Source: Macropodus opercularis (taxonomy: Eukaryota; Chordata; Actinopteri; Anabantiformes; Osphronemidae). From it: DNA of 64,000 bases. Below the pieces are notes generated by a model that searched no databases, was not told where the DNA came from, and saw only the letters and a program-made list of their open reading frames with translations. The stretch spans positions 5,773,501 through 5,837,500 of the forward strand of contig CM061091.1 of assembly GCA_030770545.1 (NCBI GenBank), in the 5' to 3' direction. Position numbers and translations under genes: made by a program. Shown in pieces: positions 1-12,800 of this stretch. Numbering within the stretch: position 1 is the stretch's first letter; every line of letters begins with the position of its first letter.

Positions 1-119
1 GTGGTAGATTGATCAGCTCACTCCATTTTACAGGAATTAGAAACTGGTTATTGCTCTGTCTGCACCACGTGGCCCAGGGATGTGGTGGTTAGCAACTGCT
101 GAGCTGAACGATACAGTAC

Positions 120-1788
120 CTTCGTCCACCAGGCCGGGTCACCTTCTGGATTCCCCCACGACTGCTGTTGGAGGGCCGGTACAGAGGAACTGTTGGCCGC
201 AAGGCTGAGACGACATGGCCTGGTTGCTGGGCATGGTACTGGGATGGAGTGTACACCGGCAGACAAGGCCTGCTCTGCTCTTGTACCCCTTTTCCACAGG
301 TCCTGGAGCATTCTGACCAGGTTCCCCAGGCACCCCAGGATCCTTGCACCTCTCCGTGTGCTGCTCTGACCTCCTGTTGCGGCTCTGCCCTCTGAGGAAC
401 CTGTATGGAGACAGTACAACTGTGATTAGCAACACCGCAGGCGCACAGAAGCAGAATAGTGCTACAACATGGATGCCAAGGCTTGATGCAAAGTCTCCGT
501 CAATGAGACTTTAATCCCCCAAGATCATGGCCTTGTTTAAAAGCTCAAGTCAGTGACCTCATCTCATTAACATGACTGCCCTGCTCCTCCGCCTCTCACC
601 GCCGCTCATGAAACAAACCTCTGTTCACGGTTATAAAAGCCTGATTTGGCTGATTAGTGGGTATCTGTTAGAGGCCTGTCCCCCATTGGCTACCTGCATT
701 CCTCACTATTGACTCCATCCCTCAGTGCAGCTCTGCCAGGGACATATTAGCACCAACCACTGTACTCTCTGTTTGAGGAATCTGCCAGCAGGAGTCTTGT
801 GCCAAGTCTGCTTCATCTGTGTAGCTGCGTGGAAATCCTGCACTTTAAGAAGCACTTTGTCTCCATTCATAGCAGCCTCTCTGGGCAAACACATGGCCGT
901 AGTAAAAGCTCAGTTGCTTTTGACTTTTAGCGGATGGAAATAGAATACAGAAGCAGTGGGGAGGGTTGGCAGGAAGCTCTTCTGCTGTCAATCTGCATGC
1001 GTAGCTATTCAGAGAGACCCCACACCTCCCCACACCTCCTCTACCCTGCTTCAGCCTTTGTAACTAAACACCACTGTCGGTACCCGGGTCAGCTTTAGGT
1101 CACAAAGCTGGACTCAGCTGGAGTTGGCTTCACACACCTGGCGCATCCACGCAGTTCTTCCATGTGGTTTCTTTGGCTCTGGAGTTCAAAAGGTGATCGC
1201 TGACAACTGACATAAGCCCTCTCTGTTTCGCTGCAATCAACGCAACTCTCCCTCTCCCTCTCGTTCATTATAACTTGACACATTAGCACCCGGATCAGGT
1301 TCCCCTGGGAATACTCTCACTGTTTATACATACTGCGAGCGAAGACGGTGAAACTGAAGCGGCAGTGGCTGGTTTGGGGCTAAGCTACCACTACACGATC
1401 GTGCATGCCATCTTTGGAGGCGAGCATTCCACTCCCCTGTGCCAAGCATATGAATAGACTTACAGATAAACAAAAAAAAATCCTCGAAATATTTGAAGGA
1501 GGTCTAGCATCATGCGAGTGAAGACGACAAATAGATGAATCTATTATAGAACTGCTGGTCACCTTCCTGTGGTCTGTTGTGTGTTGGCAATTCAGCGGGT
1601 CTGACCAAAGCAGCAGCAGCACATAGGCTCTAAAGATGACACAGAGTAATAGTTTACAGTGTTACTGATTTATAGATAAGAATAATCTGATGCTATGTAG
1701 ATATTGATATTGAATGGGTAGATTTACACAGTAAGAAAATGAATACAAATTGTCATTACCTGACAATCCAGGCACAAACCCTCCGCAT
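120..1788 (-). CDS. thsd4: thsd4, thrombospondin type-1 domain-containing protein 4 (ADAMTS-like 6), 5' part only
   Basis: Secreted ADAMTS-like matrix protein; the human protein binds fibrillin-1 and promotes microfibril assembly. Three coding exons are visible: 1760-1788 (29 nt), 1563-1629 (67 nt) and 120-400 (281 nt), joined at phases 2 and 0 with GT-AG sites. Exons 1 and 2 encode a signal peptide: Met, two Arg, then a hydrophobic core YVLLLLW and a Cys, followed by HTTDHRK, which resembles the human QHRK just before the same splice point. Exon 3 starts VPQR, then carries the beginning of the first TSP1 repeat (WGAWGTWSECSRTCGKG, with the tryptophan ladder and CSRTC) and the HVVSA-R-VPLYR segment seen in human THSD4. 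The gene continues past the left edge, so the spacer and the remaining repeats are missing. Transcribed in the same direction as lrrc49, which lies upstream. Exon 3 is certain; exons 1 and 2 are inferred from splice phase and the signal-peptide pattern. Confidence 0.82.
401..1562. other. thsd4 intron 2, no other feature seen
   Basis: Between the second and third coding exons of thsd4. Short reading frames on both strands lack family resemblance and splice context. Nothing else recognised. Confidence 0.6.
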
Positions 1789-3014
1789 TGCTCCCGGAGT
1801 CTTTGTGATGGACACTAATATGTGAAAAGGGAAGTTTAGATTAGCATGCACTTAAGTGACGGTGACATTTGGAACACTGATTCTCTGTCTGGCCTCCGTC
1901 CAGAGGCAGTGGAAGCTGAAACTTACCTTACCTCTGCGAAGACATTTACATTTGTGTCAAGGGAAACGTGCAGTAGTCGCAAAATACTATTACAACACTG
2001 TTTGCGTGTCATAAAGCTCCACTGAATGTCACACGCACAGTGATTTTTTTCCCCACTTCACCAGTGAGTTGACCCTCTCTCCACCCCCTCCAGCTGACAA
2101 AGTGTAAGCACCTAAGAGGTCAGACCTGTCCAGTGTAGGAAGGATGTTCATACTCCAGACCATCCAACAAGTAACTTGTGCAAAGTCGCCCGAAGAAAAA
2201 CATCACATAATAGAATCTGAACGTTACTAAGCACTGATCAAATTAGTACATCAACTTAGAAATATTCAGACAGTAGTACTGCTGTTGTATTTTGCATTGC
2301 CAACGTACCTGTTTGTTACTGATGTGGTTACTGGGAGAAATCGCTGTATCGGCTACTTTCTACCCTTTATATCCTACACTTTAAATCTTTCAAGCGCGGG
2401 TATCCTCATTGTCAGAACACTAATTCCGCGACTTGGTGCAAAGCCACGTAAGTGAGTAAATCCACACCCAGAGAAGATGAGTTAGATCCTGGCGCGGTAG
2501 AAGCTCTGGACCTTAGTGATCACGGTGATACCGGCGGTTCTGGCTTTTACGCACAAACTCAGAACGACAGAAAGTTGGACACGGACAACCTCTGCTGCGC
2601 CTCCTGTGGCGACTGTTGGCCGCCCTGCGTGCATGTGTGCCAAGGTGCTATGGACGTGTGCGTTTCTTTTTCTGGCGCATCGGGATTAATCTGTGTGCGG
2701 AAGAGAGACTGAGTTTTGCAGAAACTCGGTCCGCGTCTCTGACACTCCCATCCCCCTGTGGATTGTCCAAACTGGAGCCACGGGAAGGTAAATGATCTCA
2801 TTTATCAACTAGTGAATCACATAAAAAGCAACTTTTTATTCATCGTGATTTGTATTAGCATTTTAAAGATACGACACCAATTAACTTAATAGTGTAGCTT
2901 ATCATATAAAATAAAGAGTTAAATTAGAATAGATACTTCACACCTACAACCTACTTGACATCCTATTCATGCACTATGATTCCAGCTCAAAGATAGAAAT
3001 ATGTTTCATGATCA
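1789..3014. other. thsd4 upstream region and probable promoter or 5' leader
   Basis: Sequence upstream of the inferred thsd4 start codon on the minus strand. Between about 2490 and 2790 it becomes distinctly richer in G+C and CpG than its AT-rich neighbours, which suits a promoter or leader exon. An 86-codon plus-strand frame across that GC-rich stretch has no recognisable domain and is probably chance. The transcription start cannot be placed from sequence alone. Confidence 0.4.
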
Positions 3015-3345
3015 AGACTCAAGGTGCTTTATTGTCAATTTGCAACAGGATGTACTGAATAATTGAGATACAGTTTATACAGTATCTCTCCAACGTATTA
3101 AAAAGAACAAAAGTAATGTAAGGGATGTAATGTACAGAGCGCGCTGGCAGCTTGGTGGATGAAGCTCTCTGACAGTGTTTTCCCTATAGGCAGGAGGCTG
3201 AAGAAGGATTGTAGAGGGTGTGAGGTATCGCCAGCGATGCTGATGGCTGCAATGCGTTTCAGGGTGTCTCTGCAGGAGGCAGTGCTCCCTCTATACCACA
3301 CGGTGATACAGCCGGTGAGAACACTCTCTTGTAAAAAGAGCACAT
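3015..3345 (-). mobile_element. Non-LTR retrotransposon 3' fragment (L2/CR1-like or Rex-like LINE), degenerate
   Basis: Read on the minus strand, 3098-3343 encodes ESVLTGCITVWY followed after a gap by HPLQSFFSLLP and SFIHQAASAL. This order (S-VLT--ITVWY, then HPL--F-LLPSG, then SFIP-A---L) is the usual C-terminus of the reverse transcriptase of fish LINEs. It is followed by a short tail with an AATAAA-like motif close to the 3' end near 3030, as LINE 3' ends in fish often have. Most of the element is missing and the middle of the domain is shortened, so it is a dead, 5'-truncated copy. The exact clade is uncertain. Confidence 0.6.
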
Positions 3346-6280
3346 GATGGGTGGTGTCCTCAGTTACTCAGGAAGTAAAGGCATACAGACAGACACACTA
3401 CTGATGGCCAGTGAGAGATGTTGTGGATGTTTCCTACGTGAAGTCTAAATATTTTTGGTGTTCCCCACAGTGAGGAGGAGATGTTGTCGTTGCACCTCTG
3501 AACAAGTTGGTTCACCTCGCTGCTGTTGCTGACTTCACTGTTATTAGTAATGAGGGTCTAGACTCAGCCATGTAACCATTTATATGTAGGGGGTTGTGTT
3601 ACACACTCCTAAAGTAGTTGCGTGTAGGGGACCTCTGCTTCAGGATCGCAGTTCATACACTGTCTAGGAACTATGTGATGCACCGTACACAGTGATGTCC
3701 TGACGATGGTACCGTATGAAGCAACATAAACTTAAATGTGAGGCTGTGTGTTAACATGGCTATGGATGAGCTGTAAACACTCAACTACTGCCTTATTGAA
3801 TGTGTTAGGTGGTTAAATGTAGATGTAAGAGGACTAGTTCTGCCCCTTCTGATTGTTCATTTAACATCAGTGTTTTGAAAGCTTTCACACACAAACAAGC
3901 CTCCAACTAAAGCGTTGTTAATCAAGTACCGTTCCGGACGACCCACTGAAGACCAGAGTCACTGTTGCCTGAAAATAATGTGCATTGACTAATCACTGGA
4001 CAAAAACTATGCTGAAAAACTGTCACTTTAGTGGAATAAACTACTGTAACGTGCACAATGTGCAAACATTTGTAATAATACGAGAATTAATATGATTTGA
4101 CTTGTTTTCTACTTCCTAATTTAAGCCTATTTGATAAAACATATATTGATAAAAACAATCAAATTACTTGTTGACTAATGCAGACTAGATGTTATACTGT
4201 TTTAAATTATCTTAAATGCTTTGAGTGACATTTTAAATTGTTATTTTTTGCAGTACATGCCTTACAATAAACAATGAACCTGGTTCTTTTCAGGAGAAAC
4301 TCATAGTTTGTCCTCTGGGGTGGAACGAATTGGCAGACATGACTCCAGACTACACAGACAGTCGAAAACATCAACACTGGAGAATGCAATTTCTGACTTC
4401 TCATTCAACCGAGCACTAATTGTCTAGATGATATTGCGTGACCTTGGTCTGTTGGTAAGTCAATAGTGGTGCAATAATGCTGCTCTTGCTACACACACTC
4501 GCCATCACTGTAACCTCTTCTGTGTGTATAAAATGATTGTAGTTATTCAGCACTTACATCTGAATGGAATAAGCTCAGACATGTTCTCTAAAAATATATT
4601 CTGGGGAATGTAGGTCACAAACTGAAGTAAATGACAAGGAGGTCTTAAGGAAGGAAGCCCTAAGACAGCTTATATAAATATTAGTGTAATTATGTGCTTG
4701 TGCTCTTTAATTTAGAATTCTTTCACAAGCTTGCAAACTTACCAGACTACTGCTTTGTTTTTAAACCAAGATGTTCTTGGCTGGTCTCTGTTGTCAACTG
4801 AGGTCAAACTCAATACATTTTGCGCTCCAGAAATCAATATTGTATCACATGGAACTTTCACCTGTGAGAGTCCAGTTAGCAAACAGAAATTCTAATAACC
4901 TGACATTAACTTAAAGCTGCCTAAAGTCATGCAAACACTCTGACTAAGCTTCTGTATAATTACGTACTTGGATTCAAAGATAATCTTCTGCAGTACTGAT
5001 AATTAACTTTTGTAATCAAAATATGTAAAGAATAACATATCATCATTAATTATTGTTCAGACATGTAGTCCCTGCATTCTAAATTCTTACATACTTACTT
5101 ATGCAAACTGTCACTGAAACTTAATAATATGAAGAAGGTTAAAAGGGATAACAAAACTGGAGGAGCTTATACTTTACAGATGGGGACAGTGCTGCTATAT
5201 AGTTTTAGCAATAGCTCTGAAAGCAAAAAACTACAACTGGAATAAATATTTTTGACAGAACTGAATTTGACATCAGCTGCCTCACATCTTGCATGCAAAG
5301 TAACATAGTCTAATGACATTACTATTGGACCATATTAGGCAATGCTATCTGGACAAGCTAAAAAGAAAATGTCTTGCTTTCTTTTTCATCCATGTTATAA
5401 CTAGCATCAGTCTTTTGGGACCAAAATTCTTTCACTGTGTTGACAGCTGTAGCTCCCTTAAACAAAAATGGGTCAGCATAAGAGAAGTTATCAAAGTTGT
5501 TCCAAACACAGCAGCTGTATCTTTTTGTTTTCAATATTATACTGTCTACAAGATTTTTAAATATTTATCTTATTATTTAGCCTAAACAACTGAATAAAAG
5601 AGACATTAGATTTGCTACTGTATTCACCAGGAGCAAAATACCTGCAGAAATGTGTGGTTTGGATTAAACTTTTCCAAGACAGAGCACCACCTGGATGAAT
5701 AAGCCTGGCATGAACAATCAGTAGTGGTAAATAGGAAAATGTTCTAGAGCTATAAAACTCACTGCCACTAAAAACAAAAACAACGACCCAGAGAAAAAAA
5801 TGAACTTATTTAACACACAACGTGAGTTTGTCTTATTCCAATATTCGGTTACCTTTGAGCAAGGCAGTAATCTCATGGCATGGGACAGCGGCACCTGTTT
5901 TTAACACTCCATCCCCCTGCAGTTGCTCCTCCAGGTACAGGTGCTGTAATCTCTGCTGACATGCCTCATTAAAGAAGGGTTAACAATTTGTGACATGGTT
6001 TGAGTCTGGTGGGGGGGCAGGGACAGGTGGTGAGGCACTAGTGCCTCTAGGGGCATTCCATTCTAAGTTCACGCTTCCCAGAGGTCCCTTTATAACTGGA
6101 CGTCCTATCCACAGGATCTGCTAGACATTAGTGATGTATGAAGTGTAGACAACATAAAGTACTTTGAGTTTAGGAGCAGTAGGGTGCTTCCACTTTAGAA
6201 AACAATCAACAACTCTGAACTGACTGGAATGTTTCAACCATAGACAGATGTCTAGGATAAATAATCATGCAAACCGTGTA
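3346..6280. other. AT-rich spacer between thsd4 and lrrc49
   Basis: About 2.9 kb of AT-rich DNA with only short unrelated frames, the longest 90 codons at 5313-5585 with no recognisable domain. No gene, RNA gene or clear repeat recognised. Confidence 0.5.
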
Positions 6281-6305
6281 CACAAACTGTGTTAATACAG
6301 AATCT

Positions 6306-6311
6306 TTTAAT
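6306..6311 (-). terminator. Candidate polyadenylation signal of lrrc49 (ATTAAA)
   Basis: ATTAAA on the minus strand about 560 bases downstream of the lrrc49 stop codon. It is the common variant of the polyadenylation hexamer and would give a 3' untranslated region of about 0.6 kb (6285-6866). Not confirmed by any transcript. Confidence 0.4.
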
Positions 6312-6866
6312 ACTAAGTACAATACTGAAAATCAGTGGTAAACAAAGAAAAGTCAATGTTGGTGCCTTTCTTCTTTTGTCGGAAAGGTGAATGTGAGCGA
6401 GCTACGCGTGAAATAAGATGTAAACCACAGAAAAATCATTCTAGTCTCAGGTAAGGAGACACTGGTCACTTTTAGCTGATGATAGTAACAATGAAGAGGG
6501 ATTAGTCAGAAGGCTTTTAAAGTGCAGAGGGCACTCTACAGGAACTGCAATGCACTGCGAGTCATTAAGTCCCTTTGTTCAAGTATATTGCAGCTCCAAG
6601 CACATCTTATCTTCAGTGAAAATCTACATTCAATCAAGATGTCTTTGACAAGACAATTTTTTAGACATCTTTACAACAGTCTACATCCATCTTAAGAAAG
6701 ATCTCCCCACATGTGGGGGAAATGCATCATTCAGTATTTTAGAAGTGATAATGTCACTATATGATGATGAGTTGTACAGTAGATGGATTTTGAAATGGAG
6801 CAATATAGGTCCTCGGAAAAACTGTCTACGTGTGCGTGTCACCTATGAGTGAACCTTTGGTCCGCT

Positions 6867-9800
6867 TCACTTGGTCTCTGAGAGCTTTGCAAGGCTGGCT
6901 TGGCGGAAGGCCGCTCGGTCCCTCATCTCCAACACACAGTCTCTCACCATCTCTGCAAACATGGAGGGCCAGAGCTTGTGAAGAGCCTCACCCTTTAGAT
7001 TGGTGTCTGATGCCCTTTGGACCAACTCCTGGAGGTACTGCTCTATCATGGCAGCACGCTCCGATGACTCCACAGTGCTCTCCTATGAGGAACATACAAG
7101 AATATCATTCATGTTGATTTATTACAGTAGATTAATTTGATTCCATTTTTGCAAAAATAAACACAAACTAGTTTGATTTAGGCTTAATGGAAAACACGGT
7201 CTATTACTGTATTATAATTTCAAAGTTAAAGCAAAACTGCTAGTGTTGAAAGCAAGCTGGTGTGATTTTGAAGCTTCTGGATGTCTTATGCCATGTCAGT
7301 GAATTCATATTTCCTGGCAACACTAGATTATGGGGATGTATTTAAAAACAAAGTAGTGGCGCCCTGAGCCTGGATTCAGAAAATTTATTGTTTAGTTCTT
7401 TTATTATCTTTTTACATACAACTCATTTAATTTAGTTTAAGGATAAGCAGGTGGCCTGTACATAAAATAGTACAGTGCAATAGTTCATTTTTCTAAAAAA
7501 TAAGGCATCACAAACGTCCGATGCACAACTTAATAAGGCTATGATGGCTCTTAGTACATAAACAAGTTGATGCCGCATCAAAACTGTTGGGGTGCTGTGA
7601 AAAAAGGAATGTGACTAAAGAAGAACTGACCTCAGGGCTCTCTGCACTGCAGTCTCTGCTTGGGTAGTTAAACAGCGCTCTGCTCAAACCTTCTCCTAGG
7701 AGCTTTCCGTTGTCCCGCAGCTCCTCTGGACTCAGTCCTGCCCGCCTGCCACGCCCCTCCAACAGGAACTGCAGCTGACGCTTCCTTCAGGGTAAAGAGA
7801 GAGAGTGTAGTTAGGCAGAGCGAAGCTAGGGAGAAAGTTATGGTGATTTTTCTCAATGACACAAAACTGACAGTATTCGCAAAGAAAAAAAATATAATAC
7901 TTCACTAAAGTTATTAAAGTATAAGTTAATGCTTTGTCTTTTTGAATACACTTAAAGTACCAAATGTTAAATGATGGGAACTACATTAAATGTTGCTGCC
8001 TGTCAGTAGGAAATCTCGTGTGATACAAACTGCACCAACATGTTCCACAGCTCAGTGCCAAGATGCTGAAATAGTGTTTTAAGAGGAAGCTGCAGGCAAA
8101 CATTCCATATAGGATAAGACAGTTTGAGAGTGCGAGTGCATGTCAGTCAGACATTACACTGACTAAAACAGTAAAACACATTTACGGAAGGTGGGCCTGA
8201 GCATGTATGTTCTTTGCATAGTTTTTGTTTGTCATGGTGCTGTGTGTATCTATCAATCAAACAAAACAAAGGACAGTAACTGTACTCAGGTCGAAACAAA
8301 GTTCAGTCAGTCAAATGGTGTTTATGTAATACATCACGAACACTTTACAACATTTCTTGTAGAATTCATTTTTCGATTTTGGGTTACAGCCAAAGGTAAT
8401 ACTGAGATGTCAGTGTAACGTGCTATAGTATATTTATATATATATATATATATATATATACCACTATATTGTATGCAACAAGATAAATAGATTGCATATA
8501 ATGTGCATTCCATTTAACATTAACACCTGAGAGAATGAATTCCATAAATATGCGGTTATAGGCTGCAGATGATCTTTAAAGCTGAACATTTACACAACAT
8601 ACAGTTTTGTCACAGCCATAAATACACTGAAAGCTCCTGACAGTAGCCATGTCTCGGGAGGAACTGATCCTCAAACCGCAGAATGTCAGGGCTTTTCTTT
8701 AGACACTAATCTGACTGACATCTCAATAGTGTTTTGTGTCAAAACCAATATTCACTGAGTAACCAAAGCATACAGTAAATAATTTGTGCAAACATGGAAC
8801 ACAAAGTGAAAAATGCCATTTGCACTTTCACTATGTTCTAGTCACTGTGCTGCATCATTTTTAGTTCCATTTTCTTATCATGGACATAAAGTGAAACCAA
8901 ACACAATTTACACAAACTAAAAACTAAAAAAAGTAAGACAGATGTCAAATCTAACAACATTTACAACAGCAAATGCACAGGTTATTCCGAATGCCAATAC
9001 AGTGATTAAGACATCGCCTCTGATAATAATCTTCTGCCTTGGGCTATTGTATATTATCTATTCACAACAGGGTGTGCATGTGTGAAGGCAGCCAGAAGTC
9101 ATAGTTTAAGTAAGTTCATTCTTAATTATTTCAGTAATTCTGAAACTGTAACCCAGGACAGAAAGGCATCTCAAAGACAGATAAAGAAACAGTATTTATG
9201 CAACCTTAGAAGTAATAAAATGTTTCTAGACTCACAGTTTTTATTATAATCACTAAAATTATTTTATTCTTTATGACATACAACAGATTTTTGCCTTGCA
9301 AAAACACTTTTCATTGACTTGGAGCAACAGACCTCAAGAGCTTGTAGCTAAGAAAAGAGAGGAATGTTTGTGCCAAAGCGCCAAGTACCCACCCTTATTC
9401 TGAGACACGGTCTAATTCTCCTGGCTCCTTGGTGCCAGGCTCTGTCTCACTGTCTCACACTTCCCATTCACATGCACATCCACTCACACACACAAATGTA
9501 TACACGCAATACTTTATGCACAGACATGCACATACATGTATGGCAGCTCACACGTATAACCATTTGGGGATCCACACATTCTTAACATATTTGAGTGAAC
9601 AAATGTACACAGCCCAGGACACGTCACACATTAAATTGTAGATAATTGTATGTTACGGTTTAGTCTATGAGACCAAATTCTCACCTGGACTCCTCTAATA
9701 GCAGAAGGAGTCGGCAACGTGGAGTTTCAGTGGCTGCTATATGACCCAGAGTCCCAAACACACGCTCTGCAGCAATTACGTCATTCATGGTCACCTGAAA

Positions 9801-12800
9801 TAGATGGACAAATATGGACTTACTGTATACAGAACACATCAAAACATGGTGCACTGATTGATTAATATTTTCATTGCTTATTAAATAAAGTCTAACCAAA
9901 ATTACTATTTTACAGCTGTATGCCTCTGCCAAGCAGTGAAGCTGCAGTTGCATGTGTTTCCAGACTAATATTTGAATCAGTTTAGGCACATTGTTTCTGT
10001 CAATTCCAGAATGTAGTTATTCTAGGCTAAACTAACATAATATGTATACATTAGAGAGAAATTGGTGTTTTATACACAACCTTTACACATCAAGAATTCA
10101 GCACTAATATGGTCCTCACCTCCTGGCCATTGATCCTTTGCAGGTTGAAGTGGTGGAGGCGGTAGATGACAAACAAGCGCCACAGAGCCAGACTGACTAC
10201 TGGGTTGCCCTCTGGGTGGATGGTCAGCTGGTCCAGACGCCTTACCTGAGCTAGGGCTGCTAGCTGTGGCAAACGGCTGATATTAGTTTCCAAGAAGATC
10301 AAATGCTGTAGGAAAAAACGTAGAGGTTACGGTTACATCCCCTCTCTTTACTATAACGCTCTGGCTGACTATTGAAAATGACAAATTAGGTTGGAAGTGG
10401 TTCTGCCACAGAAAATCCTATCAAGCAGAAACTGTTGGATTTGAGCAGGAGATTCCAAAATACACATGTACGTATGAGCAGTGGCTTGGTAGTAAAACTA
10501 TAAGGTAATGCAATGGTCCTAAGTGGTCCATCATTATTATTGAACACATTCCAGTGTTCCATCTAAAGTCAATCATTCATGACAATGTATTTTAAACCTC
10601 CAAAATCCTATTTTGATTACATTAAGCCTTGCAGCAAAGAGGATACATATACAATCTATACATTTTTTTCTTAAGGAATTTTGTTATGGTATGTCATCAT
10701 TATGGTATGTGACTTGTGCCTCACCGATAGATTAGGGAACTTGACTCTTATTCGCGGCAGTGTTGGTACAATGGCGTCAAAATTGATGTAGCGGAAGGTT
10801 ATTACAGTGACAGCACCAGCGGTCTGAACTCCCCAGCCCCTCTCCAGGGCCTCGAGGGCCCCAAGCCCGAATAGACGCAGGGTGTCTCCTTCCAGCTCTG
10901 CCAGGTGACTGTCAGACAGGGACAAACTCTGAACACTACTGCTCCCTGCCTCTGCAAGTCTGCAAGCAATACACACAAAAACATGTAAAAGCAAGCGTTG
11001 TGTTAGATGAAGGAAAAAGTAACATGACTGTTACTGCAGGACACTCAGTGGTTTAGTCAATGTCACATTTATGCTGTGCAAATAATCTCGTACAGTATAA
11101 CACAGATAAAGTGCCCTTTCCTGATAAGACAGTCGTGAGTTGAGAATCTGCAAGAGTCTCAAGGAGGCACAATCATCCTGTCAGAGCCACTACGCTTAGT
11201 CTTTTGGGTCTTCCGACGCTCACGATTTTTGAGCATAACGGGGCATCAGATGGTCATGAGCTGCATGTTACTCAGTACTGATAATTCTAGGTTCAGCTCG
11301 CCAAAAAAACTAATCACCCGTATTTAGATTTCACACCATCGCATTTCTTGACACAGTCAAAAGCCACAGTGGTCAGAATACTAATGCTTTGATTACAAAG
11401 CTCCAGTCCAAGATACTTGCTGTGACCATTTTATGTAAAGCATGTGTTTGGATAGGGAGGAATGAGACAGCAACAGTGTCGTTAGAGAGACAGGGATAGG
11501 GTAAAAAAAAAGGCTAAAATGGACTAAGGACACACTGCAAATACATAAAGTACTGTAGGAACAGCAAATAAAGCTGTGCTATGAATTAAACTTATTTGAA
11601 AAGCACAGACTATTTGATAACTTCTCTTTATACCAGGCAGAAAGAACAGGAAATTTGTGTTTTTATTTTTTCACAACTGTGTCTTTTTTTGCCTTCATGT
11701 GCCTTCATAAGTAATAGAGGTATCGTACAGGAGACTTGCATTACTGGAATGACAATCCATAAGACAGGTGAATATTTATGTGCTTTAAGCAGGCAAACAT
11801 CAGCAGGACCAGATATTGTTTTAGCAAAAAGAATCTTGAATCATTTGCATGTGACACTTAAAAATGAAACAGTACACATGAATGGTTCTTTAATGAGGTT
11901 CAGTGTCTTATTGTTATCCATTGTGTGCTTTCAACAAAACAAACCACAAATGACACTTGGCAGCAAATGTAACAGCCAGATTAAACATTCAATACAGCCT
12001 GACCCTTAGCCAATAAAATGGGAATGGGAATATTTGATGACTGTTCTGGTATGCATGTCCATTATTCTCACATGTTGTACAAAATGAGCCATTATGTTTT
12101 CCTGTACGGAAATCATCCCTTATTAAATATCTTCCAATGGTCATTAGAGAATTAGGGGGAACCCAGGAATATATTGGAAGGACTGTGGCAGAGTCATCAT
12201 TGCTGAACTCCAACTGAAAAATCCCCTGAAAATATAAAAAGCTTTTTCATCAAAGAGTAAATCTACAAAACACTCATCTGTAAAACTTGACACATTACAC
12301 CTTCAATTATTCCTTGATCACTACTAACCTCTAGGTAATACTTGCAGTGAGTGTGGCTATTGGCTAGCCAAGGACACATGGCTATAATTGGCAAGCAGTT
12401 GCAAGTGAGGTGCCAGAGACTGAAAGACAGTTTTAGCTGGGGGATATGCCATGCCTCCGTAATATAGGAATGCCAAGGCAGTAAACCATTGAGAGGTAAA
12501 AAGTGGTGCGGGTGAGGGTGCATAGGTTTTGAAATGGGTGAGAGTAACTTTGGGGGGGATACACTCTGTATTATATCGCATGTTTTTCCCCTATAATCAC
12601 AGCTGAAAGGTTGCCAGGTGGCCTTGAATCCCCTTATGATACAAGGTGTGGATAGAGAAGAGAATAAGGGAGAATAAAACATCTAACTTACAGTACATGT
12701 ACATGGATTCTGCTCCAGCCTCTTACAGGACATTGACTCTAATTCAATTAGGACTATCTTACTTAATCCTACATATTACTGTTTTAAAAGGGACATATGT

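Noticed and set aside
1380..1622. 80-codon minus frame read straight through as a small protein
   Set aside because: Its beginning is thsd4 exon 2; after the donor at 1563 the frame is intron. The apparent Met is a GTG codon inside the exon.
2452..2712. 86-codon plus-strand frame MSKSTPRED...
   Set aside because: Starts with GTG, which is not a normal eukaryotic start, lies in a GC-rich putative promoter, and matches no family.
11596..12682. Long frames in an lrrc49 intron (137 and 139 codons), possibly a retroelement or hidden gene
   Set aside because: No known domain, overlapping on both strands, and frames of this length are expected a few times by chance in 64 kb. A protein database search with no hits would confirm rejection.
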